Shown here piece by piece: positions 1-7,083 of a stretch of 51,563 bases of DNA. The stretch is taken from NCBI GenBank assembly GCA_017554485.1, contig JAFZIG010000092.1:1-51563 (forward strand). Direction: 5' to 3'. The stretch comes from Acidaminococcaceae bacterium (GTDB taxonomy: Bacteria; Bacillota; Negativicutes; Acidaminococcales; Acidaminococcaceae). The translations under genes and the position numbers were made by a program. The notes beneath the pieces were generated by a model. The model was given only the letters and a program-made list of their open reading frames with translations, ran no database searches and was not told the origin of the DNA. The first letter of the stretch is position 1. Every line of letters starts with the position of its first letter.

Positions 1-137
1 ATTTCTTTTCCGATGGTGGACTTGTCTTTTCCAAGGGTTCGTGCAATAGCGGTTTTGGTAGAACCGTTTTTAATACCGGTGAGGATGATACGTCTTTCAT
101 CCAGCGTCAGATGGGAAAAAGCGTTAGGAGTCTTCAT
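1..137 (-). mobile_element. IS30-family transposase, N-terminal fragment (runs off the window)
   Basis: Reading the minus strand from an ATG at 137 gives 45 codons open to the window edge. The translation starts MKTPNAFSHLTLDERRIIL and continues with a helix-turn-helix (ISNGSTKTAIA-like, then LGKDKSTIGKE). This is the N-terminal HTH_38 region of IS30-type transposases, which bind the element ends and carry a DDE domain further on, here outside the window. The element's 5' end should lie within about 100 bases to the right of the start codon, but I could not fix the terminal inverted repeat. Family assignment is confident; completeness of the element is unknown. Confidence 0.85.
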
Positions 138-638
138 AGGGGCGCCAGCCTTTCCGACGGCTGCCAGATATGTTATAGTGTAAGACTTAACGCAACATTT
201 GTCGAAGTAGAAAAGAATGCAAGACTAAAATCCACTTCGCCCCCTTTAGAGTGGAAATAAACTTTTCACTTCAGCAAATAAGGCTTGGGTAGCTATTGCA
301 ATTGACTAATATTTGTGATATATTTACTTTGGTTAAGTGGCTTTATTATTTTTGTTACAAGAGTTGTAGTGGATTTATTAAACAGAATGATGCAAATGGT
401 TTTGGAAGATTAATCGTTTCAGTATCTTCTTAAAGCTTCTATGTCAAAACCATAAGGTTGGATCTTTACAGGCAGGCTGTCTTGCTTAACAGTTTTTGTA
501 TTCTTGAAATAACTGTAACGAAAGCCCATCAATGATGTTGTGCAAAAAATTTAAATATACGGCATGAAGCAAAAACATTAAAAAGACAAATTTATGTGAT
601 ATATTAGGCAAAAGTTGATGTGAAAGTAGGTACGTGCT
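138..638. other. Gene-free stretch between IS30 fragment and first pilin-like gene
   Basis: About 500 bases without a convincing ORF. The left 100 bases probably contain the outer end of the IS30 element. The rest is AT-rich and should carry the promoter of the pilin-like gene at 639, but I see no clean -35/-10 pair. The minus-strand ORF in this area only shadows the pilin gene. Confidence 0.5.
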
Positions 639-1535
639 ATGAAATTGATGAGATTAAAAAGCGAAAAAGGCCAGGGTCTGACTGAGTATGTCCTGATTCT
701 TGCATTTGTTGCCGGCGTTGCTTTTATGATGTTTGGTGGTAATGGTAGTTTAAAGGGCACGCTGGCCAATACTTTTACTAAGACTGTCAATATTCTTGCG
801 GGACTGTTTGATGATACACCTGATTGGGGTAAAATGGATCCCGAAACATCTTTTAATGATAGCAATCAAGCAGAGCGGTATGCACATGATCAAAAAATGT
901 TAGAAAATATTGCTAACTTTTTTATGGATATGGAAAAAAAGGATGTTGCTAAGATTTTAAATAGTGTAGGAGACGTTACAAACACGAATGATTCGCCGAA
1001 TATTTTATTGGGTAATATTGTGAGAGATGAGAACAACGGGAATGTTCATTTTATAGTGAGAAGCTTAAAAACTAATCCAACAGAGGAAGGATATATTGGT
1101 ACGATGACAATCAATGGTGGCACTTACAACTATGGTTACAATGACAGGATATTTAATTGGATGCAGGGGGATTATGGTCCAAAAGATAATAGTTCCTATA
1201 ATCTGGATTACGCTTCATCTTACAATTATATGGTTTCTGATTATGTTTTAGAGCAGTTTAAGAGGGATTATAACTGGAATCAGAAGTCTTTTAATGAGGA
1301 TAGTAATGGAAAAGAAGTAGGTGGGAATGGCATTAAGGTTAGGTTAGGCTATACTGATAATGATGGTAAAATCGTAGTTGACAAGGTCAGGGTTACTATT
1401 GATAATGGTAGTTTAAATCCGAATGATAAAAGTACTAGTGCATATTCTAGTAGTTACTCTAACGGTCTTGAAGTCACTGTGAAAAAAGGGCAGGATCCAC
1501 AAATTACAAATGTGGGAGTGGGTAAGCCCTTTTAG
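639..1535 (+). CDS. Large pilin-like secreted protein with Flp/type IV N-terminus (paralogue 1)
   Basis: A 298-residue protein. Residues 8-35 form a prepilin-type signal: a short basic leader, then KGQGLTEYVLIL and a hydrophobic helix. Cleavage after the first G would put Glu at +5, as in type IV and Flp pilins. Flp pilins are usually 50-80 residues, so the 250-residue polar, Asn/Asp/Tyr-rich C-terminal domain is unusual; I do not recognise it. The first 50 residues are almost identical to those of the gene at 1980, and the C-terminal domains share blocks such as DRIFNWMQGDYG against DRVLNWVLGDYG. No pilus assembly genes (secretion ATPase, platform, peptidase) lie in the window, so export must use machinery elsewhere. 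Inferred role: surface filament subunit or adhesin. Confidence 0.75.
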   Translation: MKLMRLKSEKGQGLTEYVLILAFVAGVAFMMFGGNGSLKGTLANTFTKTVNILAGLFDDTPDWGKMDPETSFNDSNQAERYAHDQKMLENIANFFMDMEKKDVAKILNSVGDVTNTNDSPNILLGNIVRDENNGNVHFIVRSLKTNPTEEGYIGTMTINGGTYNYGYNDRIFNWMQGDYGPKDNSSYNLDYASSYNYMVSDYVLEQFKRDYNWNQKSFNEDSNGKEVGGNGIKVRLGYTDNDGKIVVDKVRVTIDNGSLNPNDKSTSAYSSSYSNGLEVTVKKGQDPQITNVGVGKPF

Positions 1536-1657
1536 CAGTTTTCAATTGAATAGTGTTTAAATTATTATTAAAGTTGTCCTAAAAACTGTAATTTTCTTAT
1601 TGATTTTTGACTTTTTTAATAATCCTGTGATTAGGCTATAACAAATTGTGGTTTTTC

Positions 1658-1900
1658 CCATACATTTCCTCTAACGTCACTAACCGTACTTCTCCTTTTT
1701 TCTGTTTTCCCAGCAACGCATCCGTAAAACCTGCTTTGGAAAAGATATAGTAAAAACATTCATCATTAGCGTTAGTGAAGGGGGAAGCGTAATGCTGAAT
1801 TAAATACAGTTCATCGACATCGGTTTTTTCGTTTTTATATTTGCAGGAACCGATGATAATCCAGCAGCCGGCTTGGGCGTTGTTCGCTTTGGAAGCAAAA
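1658..1900 (-). pseudogene. C-terminal fragment of a DUF234-type ATPase
   Basis: Read on the minus strand this gives about 80 codons without a stop that match the last 80 residues of the intact ATPase at 2786-4195. Shared blocks include IIGSCKYKNEKTD, FTNANDECFYYIFSK and GEVRLVTLEEMY. The normal stop codon after EMY is lost, and nothing of the ATPase core is left. The fragment sits just after pilin paralogue 1, exactly as the intact ATPase sits just after pilin paralogue 2. The two pilin-ATPase units are therefore a tandem duplication in which the first ATPase copy was deleted down to its tail. Confidence 0.85.
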
Positions 1901-1979
1901 CTAAAATTCCCTGTGGTACATAAAACAGAGGAAGGTCAATATAACAAAACAAATATAGAATAATAAAAGGCGATAGTTT

Positions 1980-2771
1980 ATGAATAAACTTTTGAAAAAT
2001 GTTACAGCTGAAAAAGGCCAGGGCTTGACTGAATATGTCCTGATATTTGCTTTTATTGCCGGAGTAGCTTTTATGATGTTTGGTGGCAATGGTAGTTTAA
2101 AGGGTACACTTGTCAATACTGTTACTGAAACAAACCGTAAATTGGCAGGGTTGTTTAGTGATAAAACTGATTGGGGTCACATGGATGTTAATCGTGATTT
2201 CAATTCTGCTAATCAGGCAGAACGTCTTGCGGCAGATCAACTTGCGTTAAAAAATTTAGCTTCTTTCTTTATAGGCAAAACAGAAACGCAAATGCGGGCT
2301 TTGTTAACAGATGGTATCTATCATACTGGTGGACAGGAAATACTGTTAGGTTGGTTTGTGAGTACTGATACAGGGAACCACTTTTTTGTAAAGCACTTAA
2401 AAAGTGATGGGGGTACATACACGTTTGCTAATGGAACCGAGCGCCCTACTAATGACCGGGTTTTAAATTGGGTGTTAGGAGACTATGGCGGCGAAGACGG
2501 CAATTACAAATATTCATATGATTCAACAAATAACTATTTAGTTTCGGATTATCCAATCAGTCAATATAGCAATTCAAACTTGAAATGGAATTCTTCCGCT
2601 ACTTGGGAACCGGGAGATAAAGGTGGGAATGGAGTTAAAATTTCATTAACGTTTGATAAAGCAGGTGGAAATGCAAATAAAGACAATTGGAAAGTTACAG
2701 GTGCAACAGTTATACTGGATTCAAATAAACAGGAAAACGCCTCTGCTGGATTAACTGCAACCGCTCCTTGA
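1980..2771 (+). CDS. Large pilin-like secreted protein with Flp/type IV N-terminus (paralogue 2)
   Basis: A 263-residue paralogue of the gene at 639. The N-terminal AEKGQGLTEYVLIFAFIAG has the same prepilin layout (G, then Glu at +5, then a hydrophobic helix). The rest is a polar domain with diverged but alignable blocks (DRVLNWVLGDYGG, NYLVSDYPISQY). A purine-rich AAAAGGCGAT lies 5-14 bases before the ATG. The gene converges on the ATPase at 2786-4195, with 14 bases between the stops and no obvious terminator. N-terminal conservation with a diverging C-terminus suggests selection on the exposed part. Role as a pilus or adhesin subunit is inferred. Confidence 0.75.
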   Translation: MNKLLKNVTAEKGQGLTEYVLIFAFIAGVAFMMFGGNGSLKGTLVNTVTETNRKLAGLFSDKTDWGHMDVNRDFNSANQAERLAADQLALKNLASFFIGKTETQMRALLTDGIYHTGGQEILLGWFVSTDTGNHFFVKHLKSDGGTYTFANGTERPTNDRVLNWVLGDYGGEDGNYKYSYDSTNNYLVSDYPISQYSNSNLKWNSSATWEPGDKGGNGVKISLTFDKAGGNANKDNWKVTGATVILDSNKQENASAGLTATAP

Positions 2772-2785
2772 AACACTTCAGTTTC

Positions 2786-4195
2786 CTAATACATTTCCCC
2801 CAGCGTAATTAACCGTACTTCTCCCTTTTCCTGTTTTTCCAGTAACGCATCCGTAAAACCGGATTTAGAAAAGATATAGTAAAAGCATTCATCATTAGTA
2901 TTAGTGAAGAGGGAAGCGTAACGCTGCATTAAATACAGTTCATCAGTATCGGTTTTTTCATTTTTATATTTACAGGAACCGATGATAAACCGGCGTCCGG
3001 CCTGGGTATTGTTCTCTTTGGAAGCAAGGGCGACAATGTCAAGCCGGGCTTCTTTTTTTTGCGAGGGGTCAGGTCCCCACCATTCACCGATTTCGTTGAT
3101 GGCAAAGGGCAGGTTGTCTGCATAGTATATGAGGTATTGTCTGCAGATTTCTTCAAAGACAGGATCCATGTAGGCGGAAAGGTAGCTGCCGATGGCTGCG
3201 TCGTAATTTCTTGCAATGGTGCCTGCGCTGATGTTCATCATGTTGCCGGGTACAAAACGGTACCAGAAACGGAAAAAGGGGTCTGCGATTTTATACAGTG
3301 TTTTCCGTTCCGCTTTTTCTGTGATGGGTTTTATCTTTTGGATAATGCCTAGCTCTGTCAGTACGTAAATGTATTTTGCGCATTTTGCGGTTTCCAGTCC
3401 CGTCCGCTGGGAGATTTCGTTTAACCTGGCGGCGCCGTTGGCAATGGCGGCAATGATGGAATTATAAATGGCAGGTTCCCGCAGTTCCTGCTTCAGCAGG
3501 TTTTCCGGTTCTTCAAACAGGTAGGCTGATGTGTCAAAAAAGTTTTCCAGTAAAGCTTCTTTTAGGTTGCTCTTTACAGCCAGTTTGTTGATGTAATGGG
3601 GAATGCCGCCTGTAATACCGTAGATGAGCGCATTAGTCTCCGGGGGCAGTTCCGGATGGAATTTTGCGGCGTCCAGGTAGGTAAGGGGTTTCAGCCTGAA
3701 CTGGGCCGTGCGTCGCCCAAAGAGGGGACTCTTGCTACTCAGCACTTCTTTTTCCATAAAGCTCATGGAAGAACCGCAGAGGATCAGGAAGAGTTTGCTG
3801 TCTTTCCAGTCATGGTCCAAAAGGTGCTGAAGACGTGACGGTATGGAACTGTCTGCTTTGGCAAGGTAAGGAAATTCGTCAATCACAAATACAGCGCGTT
3901 TTGTTTGTGTGATTCTGGTGATTTCCGCAAAGGCGTCATCAAAGGATCCGTAGACCGGGGCGGTGCCGGTGTCCGGGTAGAGATACGCACAGATGGCTTT
4001 GGAAAGGGCAGTCAGGTTATCTTTTGCGTTTGTATTCAATGCGGGAAAATAAATGACAGGTTTGTCTTTCACAAACTCATTGATCAATGCTGTTTTTCCC
4101 ACTCTGCGGCGCCCGTAGAGGATGACGCACTCCATTTGGCTTTTATTAAATCTGCGGTTCAGTTTTTGTAATTCTGTTTCACGGCAAAGGAACAT
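2786..4195 (-). CDS. Archaeal-type AAA ATPase with C-terminal DUF234 nuclease-like domain
   Basis: A 469-residue protein starting MFLCRETELQKLNRRF, the usual opening of this family. Walker A is GRRRVGKTAL near residue 26 and Walker B is AVFVIDEFPYL near residue 101. A winged-helix-like segment follows at about 250-290 (AARLNEISQRTGLETAKCAKYI). The C-terminal part from about 310 matches DUF234, with a restriction-enzyme-like stretch (EARLDIVALASK, IIGSCKYKN). The family (PF01637 plus PF03008) is widespread, poorly characterised and often in variable regions. A perfect 16-bp inverted repeat sits 39 bases upstream of the ATG. Fragments of close relatives occur at 1658-1900 and 4481-4513. Function is unknown; a role in DNA or in defence is only a guess. 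Confidence 0.85.
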   Translation of the reverse strand: MFLCRETELQKLNRRFNKSQMECVILYGRRRVGKTALINEFVKDKPVIYFPALNTNAKDNLTALSKAICAYLYPDTGTAPVYGSFDDAFAEITRITQTKRAVFVIDEFPYLAKADSSIPSRLQHLLDHDWKDSKLFLILCGSSMSFMEKEVLSSKSPLFGRRTAQFRLKPLTYLDAAKFHPELPPETNALIYGITGGIPHYINKLAVKSNLKEALLENFFDTSAYLFEEPENLLKQELREPAIYNSIIAAIANGAARLNEISQRTGLETAKCAKYIYVLTELGIIQKIKPITEKAERKTLYKIADPFFRFWYRFVPGNMMNISAGTIARNYDAAIGSYLSAYMDPVFEEICRQYLIYYADNLPFAINEIGEWWGPDPSQKKEARLDIVALASKENNTQAGRRFIIGSCKYKNEKTDTDELYLMQRYASLFTNTNDECFYYIFSKSGFTDALLEKQEKGEVRLITLGEMY

Positions 4196-4233
4196 GGTAA
4201 CACCTCGCTGGATATGTGTAGTTGCAAATAAAA

Positions 4234-4273
4234 ACTCTTAAGTTAGTAAATTACGAGTTACTAACTTAAGAGT
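4234..4273. promoter_or_regulatory. Perfect 16-bp inverted repeat upstream of the DUF234 ATPase (operator)
   Basis: The arms are ACTCTTAAGTTAGTAA (4234-4249) and its exact reverse complement (4258-4273), with an 8-base spacer. The repeat lies 39-78 bases upstream of the ATPase start, in the position of the promoter. A dimeric regulator, possibly the winged helix in the ATPase itself, is the likely ligand. There is no T-tract, so a terminator is unlikely. Confidence 0.7.
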
Positions 4274-4310
4274 ATATTAACATGGAGGGCGTTGGATGTC
4301 AAGATGAAAA

Positions 4311-4360
4311 TGCTCGCTGCTGCAGGACTGCAGGACTTCCAGCAGCGGGCGATGGGGGAG
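4311..4360 (+). pseudogene. 3'-end scrap of the P-loop protein gene found intact at 7210
   Basis: About 40 bases match the 3' end of the gene at 7210-8589, around GCTGCTGCAG and TTCCAGCAGCGGGCGATGG. In this copy an 8-base unit GCAGGACT is tandemly duplicated. The intact gene encodes LLQEFQQRAME here. Nothing else of that gene is left. Confidence 0.65.
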
Positions 4361-4384
4361 AAGGGGTGAGATGATTTGTTGTCT

Positions 4385-4420
4385 TTCGTCATCTTTCGTC
4401 AATCTTCGTCATTTTTCGTC
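4385..4420 (+). repeat. Four TTCGTC direct repeats at exact 10-bp period
   Basis: TTCGTC begins at 4385, 4395, 4405 and 4415, with T-rich variable bases between copies. A 10-base period places each copy on the same face of the helix. This resembles iterons or a multi-site operator. It lies next to the scrap of a replication-type P-loop gene, so a former replication origin is possible. Confidence 0.6.
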
Positions 4421-4452
4421 AATTAACAGGTATGTGGCTTTGTGTTACGGGG

Positions 4453-4472
4453 CTGGTCGTTTTTACGACCAG
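4453..4472. repeat. Stem-loop CTGGTCGT-tttt-ACGACCAG, copy 1
   Basis: Perfect 8-bp arms around TTTT. The same hairpin, with one base changed in the left arm, occurs at 10073-10092, also just after a G-rich run (GGGGCT/GGGGTT). The two copies mark equivalent points in the two related gene modules of this region. Confidence 0.7.
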
Positions 4473-4480
4473 GTGTTAGG

Positions 4481-4513
4481 TGTTCTCTTTGGAAGCAAGG
4501 GCGACAATGTCAA
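4481..4513 (-). pseudogene. 33-bp scrap of a DUF234 ATPase gene
   Basis: These 33 bases are identical to 3010-3042 inside the intact DUF234 ATPase gene (the part encoding LDIVALASKEN on the minus strand). The match ends abruptly on both sides. It is the third trace of this ATPase family within 3 kb and points to recombination between repeated ATPase genes. Confidence 0.75.
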
Positions 4514-4515
4514 AA

Positions 4516-4908
4516 TCACGTCCCGTCCCGCAGCAGGTCCAGATAGTCTGTATAGGCAAAGGTGCGGTTGCGGGCTGCAGCGTTTGTCTGGGATAAAATA
4601 TTCATATCTGTAAGTTTTTTTACTGCGGTGGCCACGGTGTTAAAGGATAAACCCGTGGCTTCCGCAGTTTTTCCTATGTCGATGATGGGGTTGGCTTCCA
4701 GGTAATGGAACACGGAGATGGCGGGGTCCATGTCTTCCGGTGCGGGGGGGATATAGCGTGCGGTTTTCAGCGTGCTGCCCTGGCCTCCGATCCAGTTTTG
4801 GGAGTGCCGGAATTCGCCGGGGTTTCGTTCCTGGCCTCTGACGTTTTCCATCAGGATGGCGTGGGTCTCCCGTAACAGCCGGTTGCACAGCGGCAGTGTA
4901 TTATAGCT
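4516..4908 (-). pseudogene. Fic-family protein remnant lacking the catalytic core
   Basis: The minus strand encodes LCNRLLRETHAILM, then NPGEFRHSQNWIGG and ARYIPPAPEDM, the segment that comes just before the catalytic core in Fic/DOC proteins. The reading frame then jumps straight to a C-terminal winged-helix (IIDIGKTAEATGLSFNTVATAV). The HPFxxGNGRxxR motif and the roughly 100 residues around it are missing, so the enzyme cannot AMPylate. The first in-frame ATG is at 4851, but the homology extends upstream to about 4905, where the N-terminal domain is also cut off. The retained HTH could still bind DNA if expressed. Two palindromes of a dispersed family lie immediately upstream (4912-4994). 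Confidence 0.8.
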
Positions 4909-4911
4909 TGA

Positions 4912-4943
4912 TTATTTCAAATTTACAAGTGAAATTGAAATAA
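4912..4943. repeat. Dispersed TTATTTCA palindrome, copy 1 (imperfect)
   Basis: Inverted repeat TTATTTCAAATTT / GAAATTGAAATAA directly upstream of the Fic remnant on its promoter side. One of five copies in the window (also 4963, 8621, 10130, 10181). Confidence 0.7.
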
Positions 4944-4962
4944 GAATTTATTTTTAATTATA

Positions 4963-4994
4963 TTATTTCAATTTTACTTCTAAAACTGAAATAA
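4963..4994. repeat. Dispersed TTATTTCA palindrome, copy 2
   Basis: Arms TTATTTCAATTTTA and TAAAACTGAAATAA, one mismatch, 4-base spacer. The bases after it (GTTATAAAG, then CGGGTGT) match those after copy 3 at 8654. There they encode the last codons and stop of the DUF4143 ATPase, so a tail of such an ATPase gene once lay here too. Confidence 0.75.
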
Positions 4995-5225
4995 GGATGG
5001 GATGTTATAAAGCACGGGTGTAAGCCGTTATCTCACTTCGGGTGTTCAAACGCCCGAACTTGTTGCGCAAATCCAGGCATGGTGCGGGTTTTCGTACCTG
5101 GTCTTTCTATATTAAAGGTATACTTATTGGAAGCTTTGTCAGAACTGGCTTACAGGCTGCAAAATACCAATTTCAGGAAAAGACCTGGCATAGAGTCCCT
5201 TCCCCTTTGGCGGGAAAAAAATATG

Positions 5226-5242
5226 CCCCGCCAAAGGCGGGG
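5226..5242. terminator. GC-rich hairpin, likely terminator
   Basis: CCCCGCC-aaa-GGCGGGG, a perfect 7-bp GC stem beyond the 3' end of the repressor gene at 5270-5893. On the minus strand it is followed by CATATTTTTTT, so it best fits termination of that repressor transcript. Confidence 0.65.
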
Positions 5243-5269
5243 ATGAAGATTTTATAATTAATCTGTCTT

Positions 5270-5893
5270 TTAATCAGTATCGGATTTTAAGGTTTCTTCC
5301 ATTCGTTTCCATATAGTATCATCTTGCTGGATAGTATAGGCGGAAATTGCTTCTGATACAATATGCCGGAATCGGGGATTATCACTGAGAAACTGAAAAA
5401 TAACATCTATATTGTCTTCATTCGAGTTCTCTATAGTGAATATCTCTCCTTTGCCGGATAGAAGCCAACTGAGGTTGACGTTAGCCAATCTGGCAAGTTT
5501 TGCTATCCACTGGTTAGAAGGATTTACCCTGCCTACTTCTACAGAGGTAAGCTGGCTTTTGGAACAGTCAATCATTTTAGCAAATTCATCCTGCGTCATG
5601 TTTAACTTTTGCCGTACTGTCTTGATACGTGTCGGAATACCGGCTTTATCAAAGGGCGGCGGTGCAAAACCCGGTTTAAATATTTCACCGGTTCCGTTGT
5701 TCATCCATTCAGGGTTAATATGGTATGTGGTGCAGATAGCTGTTTTTGTTTTTTCAGAGATGTTGCTTCGCCCGCTTTCTATTTGGGCAATAAAGTTGGA
5801 TGTCCGGTTGATTTTGCTGGCGAATTCGTTTTGGGACAAACCTAATACTTCTCTAAGTGTGCGTATGCGTTGTGATAAATTGTTGTTTTCCAT
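5270..5893 (-). CDS. Transcriptional repressor with two tandem XRE-type HTH domains
   Basis: A 207-residue protein. HTH 1 covers residues 7-60 (LSQNEFASKINRTSNFIAQIESG) and HTH 2 covers residues 85-140 (MTQDEFAKMIDCSKSQLTSVE). Each ends in a similar linker (NPEWMNNGTGEIF, NLSWLLSGKGEIF), so the protein arose by internal duplication. The C-terminal 60 residues are helical and unassigned, possibly for dimerisation. It is transcribed divergently from the 79-residue gene and hicAB. A consensus promoter with an overlapping inverted repeat lies between them, which is the normal layout for a phage or toxin-antitoxin type repressor controlling its neighbour. Target assignment is inferred. Confidence 0.85.
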   Translation of the reverse strand: MENNNLSQRIRTLREVLGLSQNEFASKINRTSNFIAQIESGRSNISEKTKTAICTTYHINPEWMNNGTGEIFKPGFAPPPFDKAGIPTRIKTVRQKLNMTQDEFAKMIDCSKSQLTSVEVGRVNPSNQWIAKLARLANVNLSWLLSGKGEIFTIENSNEDNIDVIFQFLSDNPRFRHIVSEAISAYTIQQDDTIWKRMEETLKSDTD

Positions 5894-5921
5894 GATTAAA
5901 CATCCAAAAACAGATTGGGTA

Positions 5922-5975
5922 TTGACACAATAAAAATAATGGGTTATAATTGTATTAGTAAATTAGCAATACAAT
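5922..5975 (+). promoter_or_regulatory. Sigma-A promoter with overlapping operator for the 6073-hicAB unit
   Basis: TTGACA (5922-5927), 17 bases, TATAAT (5945-5950) is a consensus promoter facing right. An inverted repeat ATTGTATT (5949-5956) / AATACAAT (5968-5975) covers the end of the -10 and the start site, ideally placed for repression by the tandem-HTH protein encoded next to it. Confidence 0.8.
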
Positions 5976-6072
5976 GATAATTGTTTCATTATATTTTATA
6001 TTCTAATATACCATATTATGTAATCTTATTTCAAGAATTGTCTGTTAAAGAATTAAAAACAAGGAGGAAAAC

Positions 6073-6312
6073 ATGAGTTCTATTCATGATGCTGGTTATC
6101 CGGTTCTTCTTCAGGATGCAAACAGTATCGTGTCCCGGTTTTTGGGTACGGATCTGATTGGAGTAGTACCTCATGCAACCATTCCAAAATACTGTGACAG
6201 TATGTTTCCTAACCGTTATGGTAAAATACTTGATTTCATGCATGTTTATGATGATGATGCATGGATTCGTGATGTTGAGTGGTTACCAGAGGAAGAGGCA
6301 GAGTTAGTATGA
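6073..6312 (+). CDS. Small protein of unknown function ahead of hicAB
   Basis: A 79-residue protein with an excellent AAGGAGG ribosome site 7 bases before the ATG and a consensus promoter upstream. The composition is ordinary for a soluble protein, with an acidic tail (WLPEEEAEL) and several aromatic residues. I recognise no domain. It is probably first in an operon with hicA and hicB and is controlled by the divergent repressor. It could be an accessory or anti-repressor protein, but that is a guess. Confidence 0.65.
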   Translation: MSSIHDAGYPVLLQDANSIVSRFLGTDLIGVVPHATIPKYCDSMFPNRYGKILDFMHVYDDDAWIRDVEWLPEEEAELV

Positions 6313-6374
6313 AATGAAATTTGACAAATTGTGTAATATTAAGTAAAATTATGCTGAGGGGCAAGGAGTTTACG

Positions 6375-6563
6375 GTGAAAGTTTCAGAACTTATCAAAAT
6401 TTTGGAACGGCATGGATGCTACTTAAAGAAAAATAAAACAAAACATTATTTGTTTTACAGTCCTATCACGAATAAGGAATTTACAGTACCGCGACATCCA
6501 AGCAAAGAGGTTAAAACCGGCACTTGTAAAAATATTTTGAGAGATGCCGGAATTCAGTTATAA
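6375..6563 (+). CDS. hicA: HicA mRNA interferase toxin
   Basis: A 62-residue protein using a GTG start at 6375, chosen because AAGGAG lies 7 bases upstream and homologues begin near VKVSELIKILERHG. The dsRBD-like fold is recognisable: N-terminal helix, then KTKHYLFYS with the family's catalytic histidine, then TVPRHPSKEVKTGTCKNIL ending in DAGI. HicA toxins cleave mRNA ribosome-independently and are neutralised by HicB, encoded 14 bases downstream. The toxin-first order is the common HicAB arrangement. The longer ORF reading from 6321 lacks a ribosome site. Confidence 0.9.
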   Translation: MKVSELIKILERHGCYLKKNKTKHYLFYSPITNKEFTVPRHPSKEVKTGTCKNILRDAGIQL

Positions 6564-6577
6564 GGAGTAATTTACTT

Positions 6578-6970
6578 ATGAAATATACATTTCCTGCATT
6601 TATTACTAAAGAAGATGATGGATATGTAGTGACTTTTCCAGATGTGAGCGGAGTTAATACAGACGGGGATACCATTGAGGAAGCGTTAGAATACGCAGAA
6701 GATGCTTTAAATTTAATGTTATGGGCTAAAGAAGAGGAAGGGCAGGAAATTCCGCGGGCTTCTTCTATTGACGCCCTCGTGATTCCGCCGCATACTACTA
6801 TTGCATTGGTTAAAGCAGATACCCTTGCATATAAACGATTGCACGATAACAAGGCTGTGAGAAAGAATGTTTCCATTCCTAACTGGTTAAATCAGATGAT
6901 TCAAAACAAGAATATCAATCTGTCGAATCTTTTACAGAAAGCGCTTATTCAGGAATTGGGAATAAAGTAA
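6578..6970 (+). CDS. hicB: HicB antitoxin
   Basis: A 130-residue protein. Residues 1-65 form the HicB partial RNase-H-like domain (YTFPAFITKEDDGYVVTFPD, then GDTIEEALEYAEDAL). The C-terminal part (VSIPNWLNQMIQ, LSNLLQKALI) looks like a ribbon-helix-helix DNA-binding domain. The antitoxin binds HicA and normally represses its own operon. A GGAG ribosome site lies 12 bases before the ATG. The pair stabilises mobile DNA or acts in stress; here it sits in an accessory zone. The candidate terminator hairpin is at 7037. Confidence 0.9.
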   Translation: MKYTFPAFITKEDDGYVVTFPDVSGVNTDGDTIEEALEYAEDALNLMLWAKEEEGQEIPRASSIDALVIPPHTTIALVKADTLAYKRLHDNKAVRKNVSIPNWLNQMIQNKNINLSNLLQKALIQELGIK

Positions 6971-6996
6971 AGACAGTTTTATGAACAATGCTTGTC

Positions 6997-7083
6997 TTGC
7001 ATTTCTCATCACTTAGTAGTATAATACGTACCTGTCGGGAGAATTTCATGCACACGCATGAGGCTCTCCCTGCTATTTTTTTT
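6997..7083 (+). ncRNA. Promoter followed at once by a hairpin with T-tract (short RNA or attenuator)
   Basis: TTGCAT (6997-7002), 17 bases, TATAAT (7020-7025) predicts a start near 7032. Only about five bases later begins a stem GGGAGA...CATGC / GCATG...TCTCCC (7037-7070) followed by T8 (7076-7083). A transcript from this promoter would be about 50 nt unless it reads through. It could be a small regulatory RNA, an attenuated leader for the P-loop gene at 7210, or simply the hicAB terminator with a chance promoter. Confidence 0.5.

Noticed and set aside
5042..5257. A 71-codon plus-strand frame, and a second frame reading LEALSELAYRLQN
   Set aside because: No ribosome site, no family match; it ends in a terminator hairpin. 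It may hold a small gene scrap, but I could not support one.
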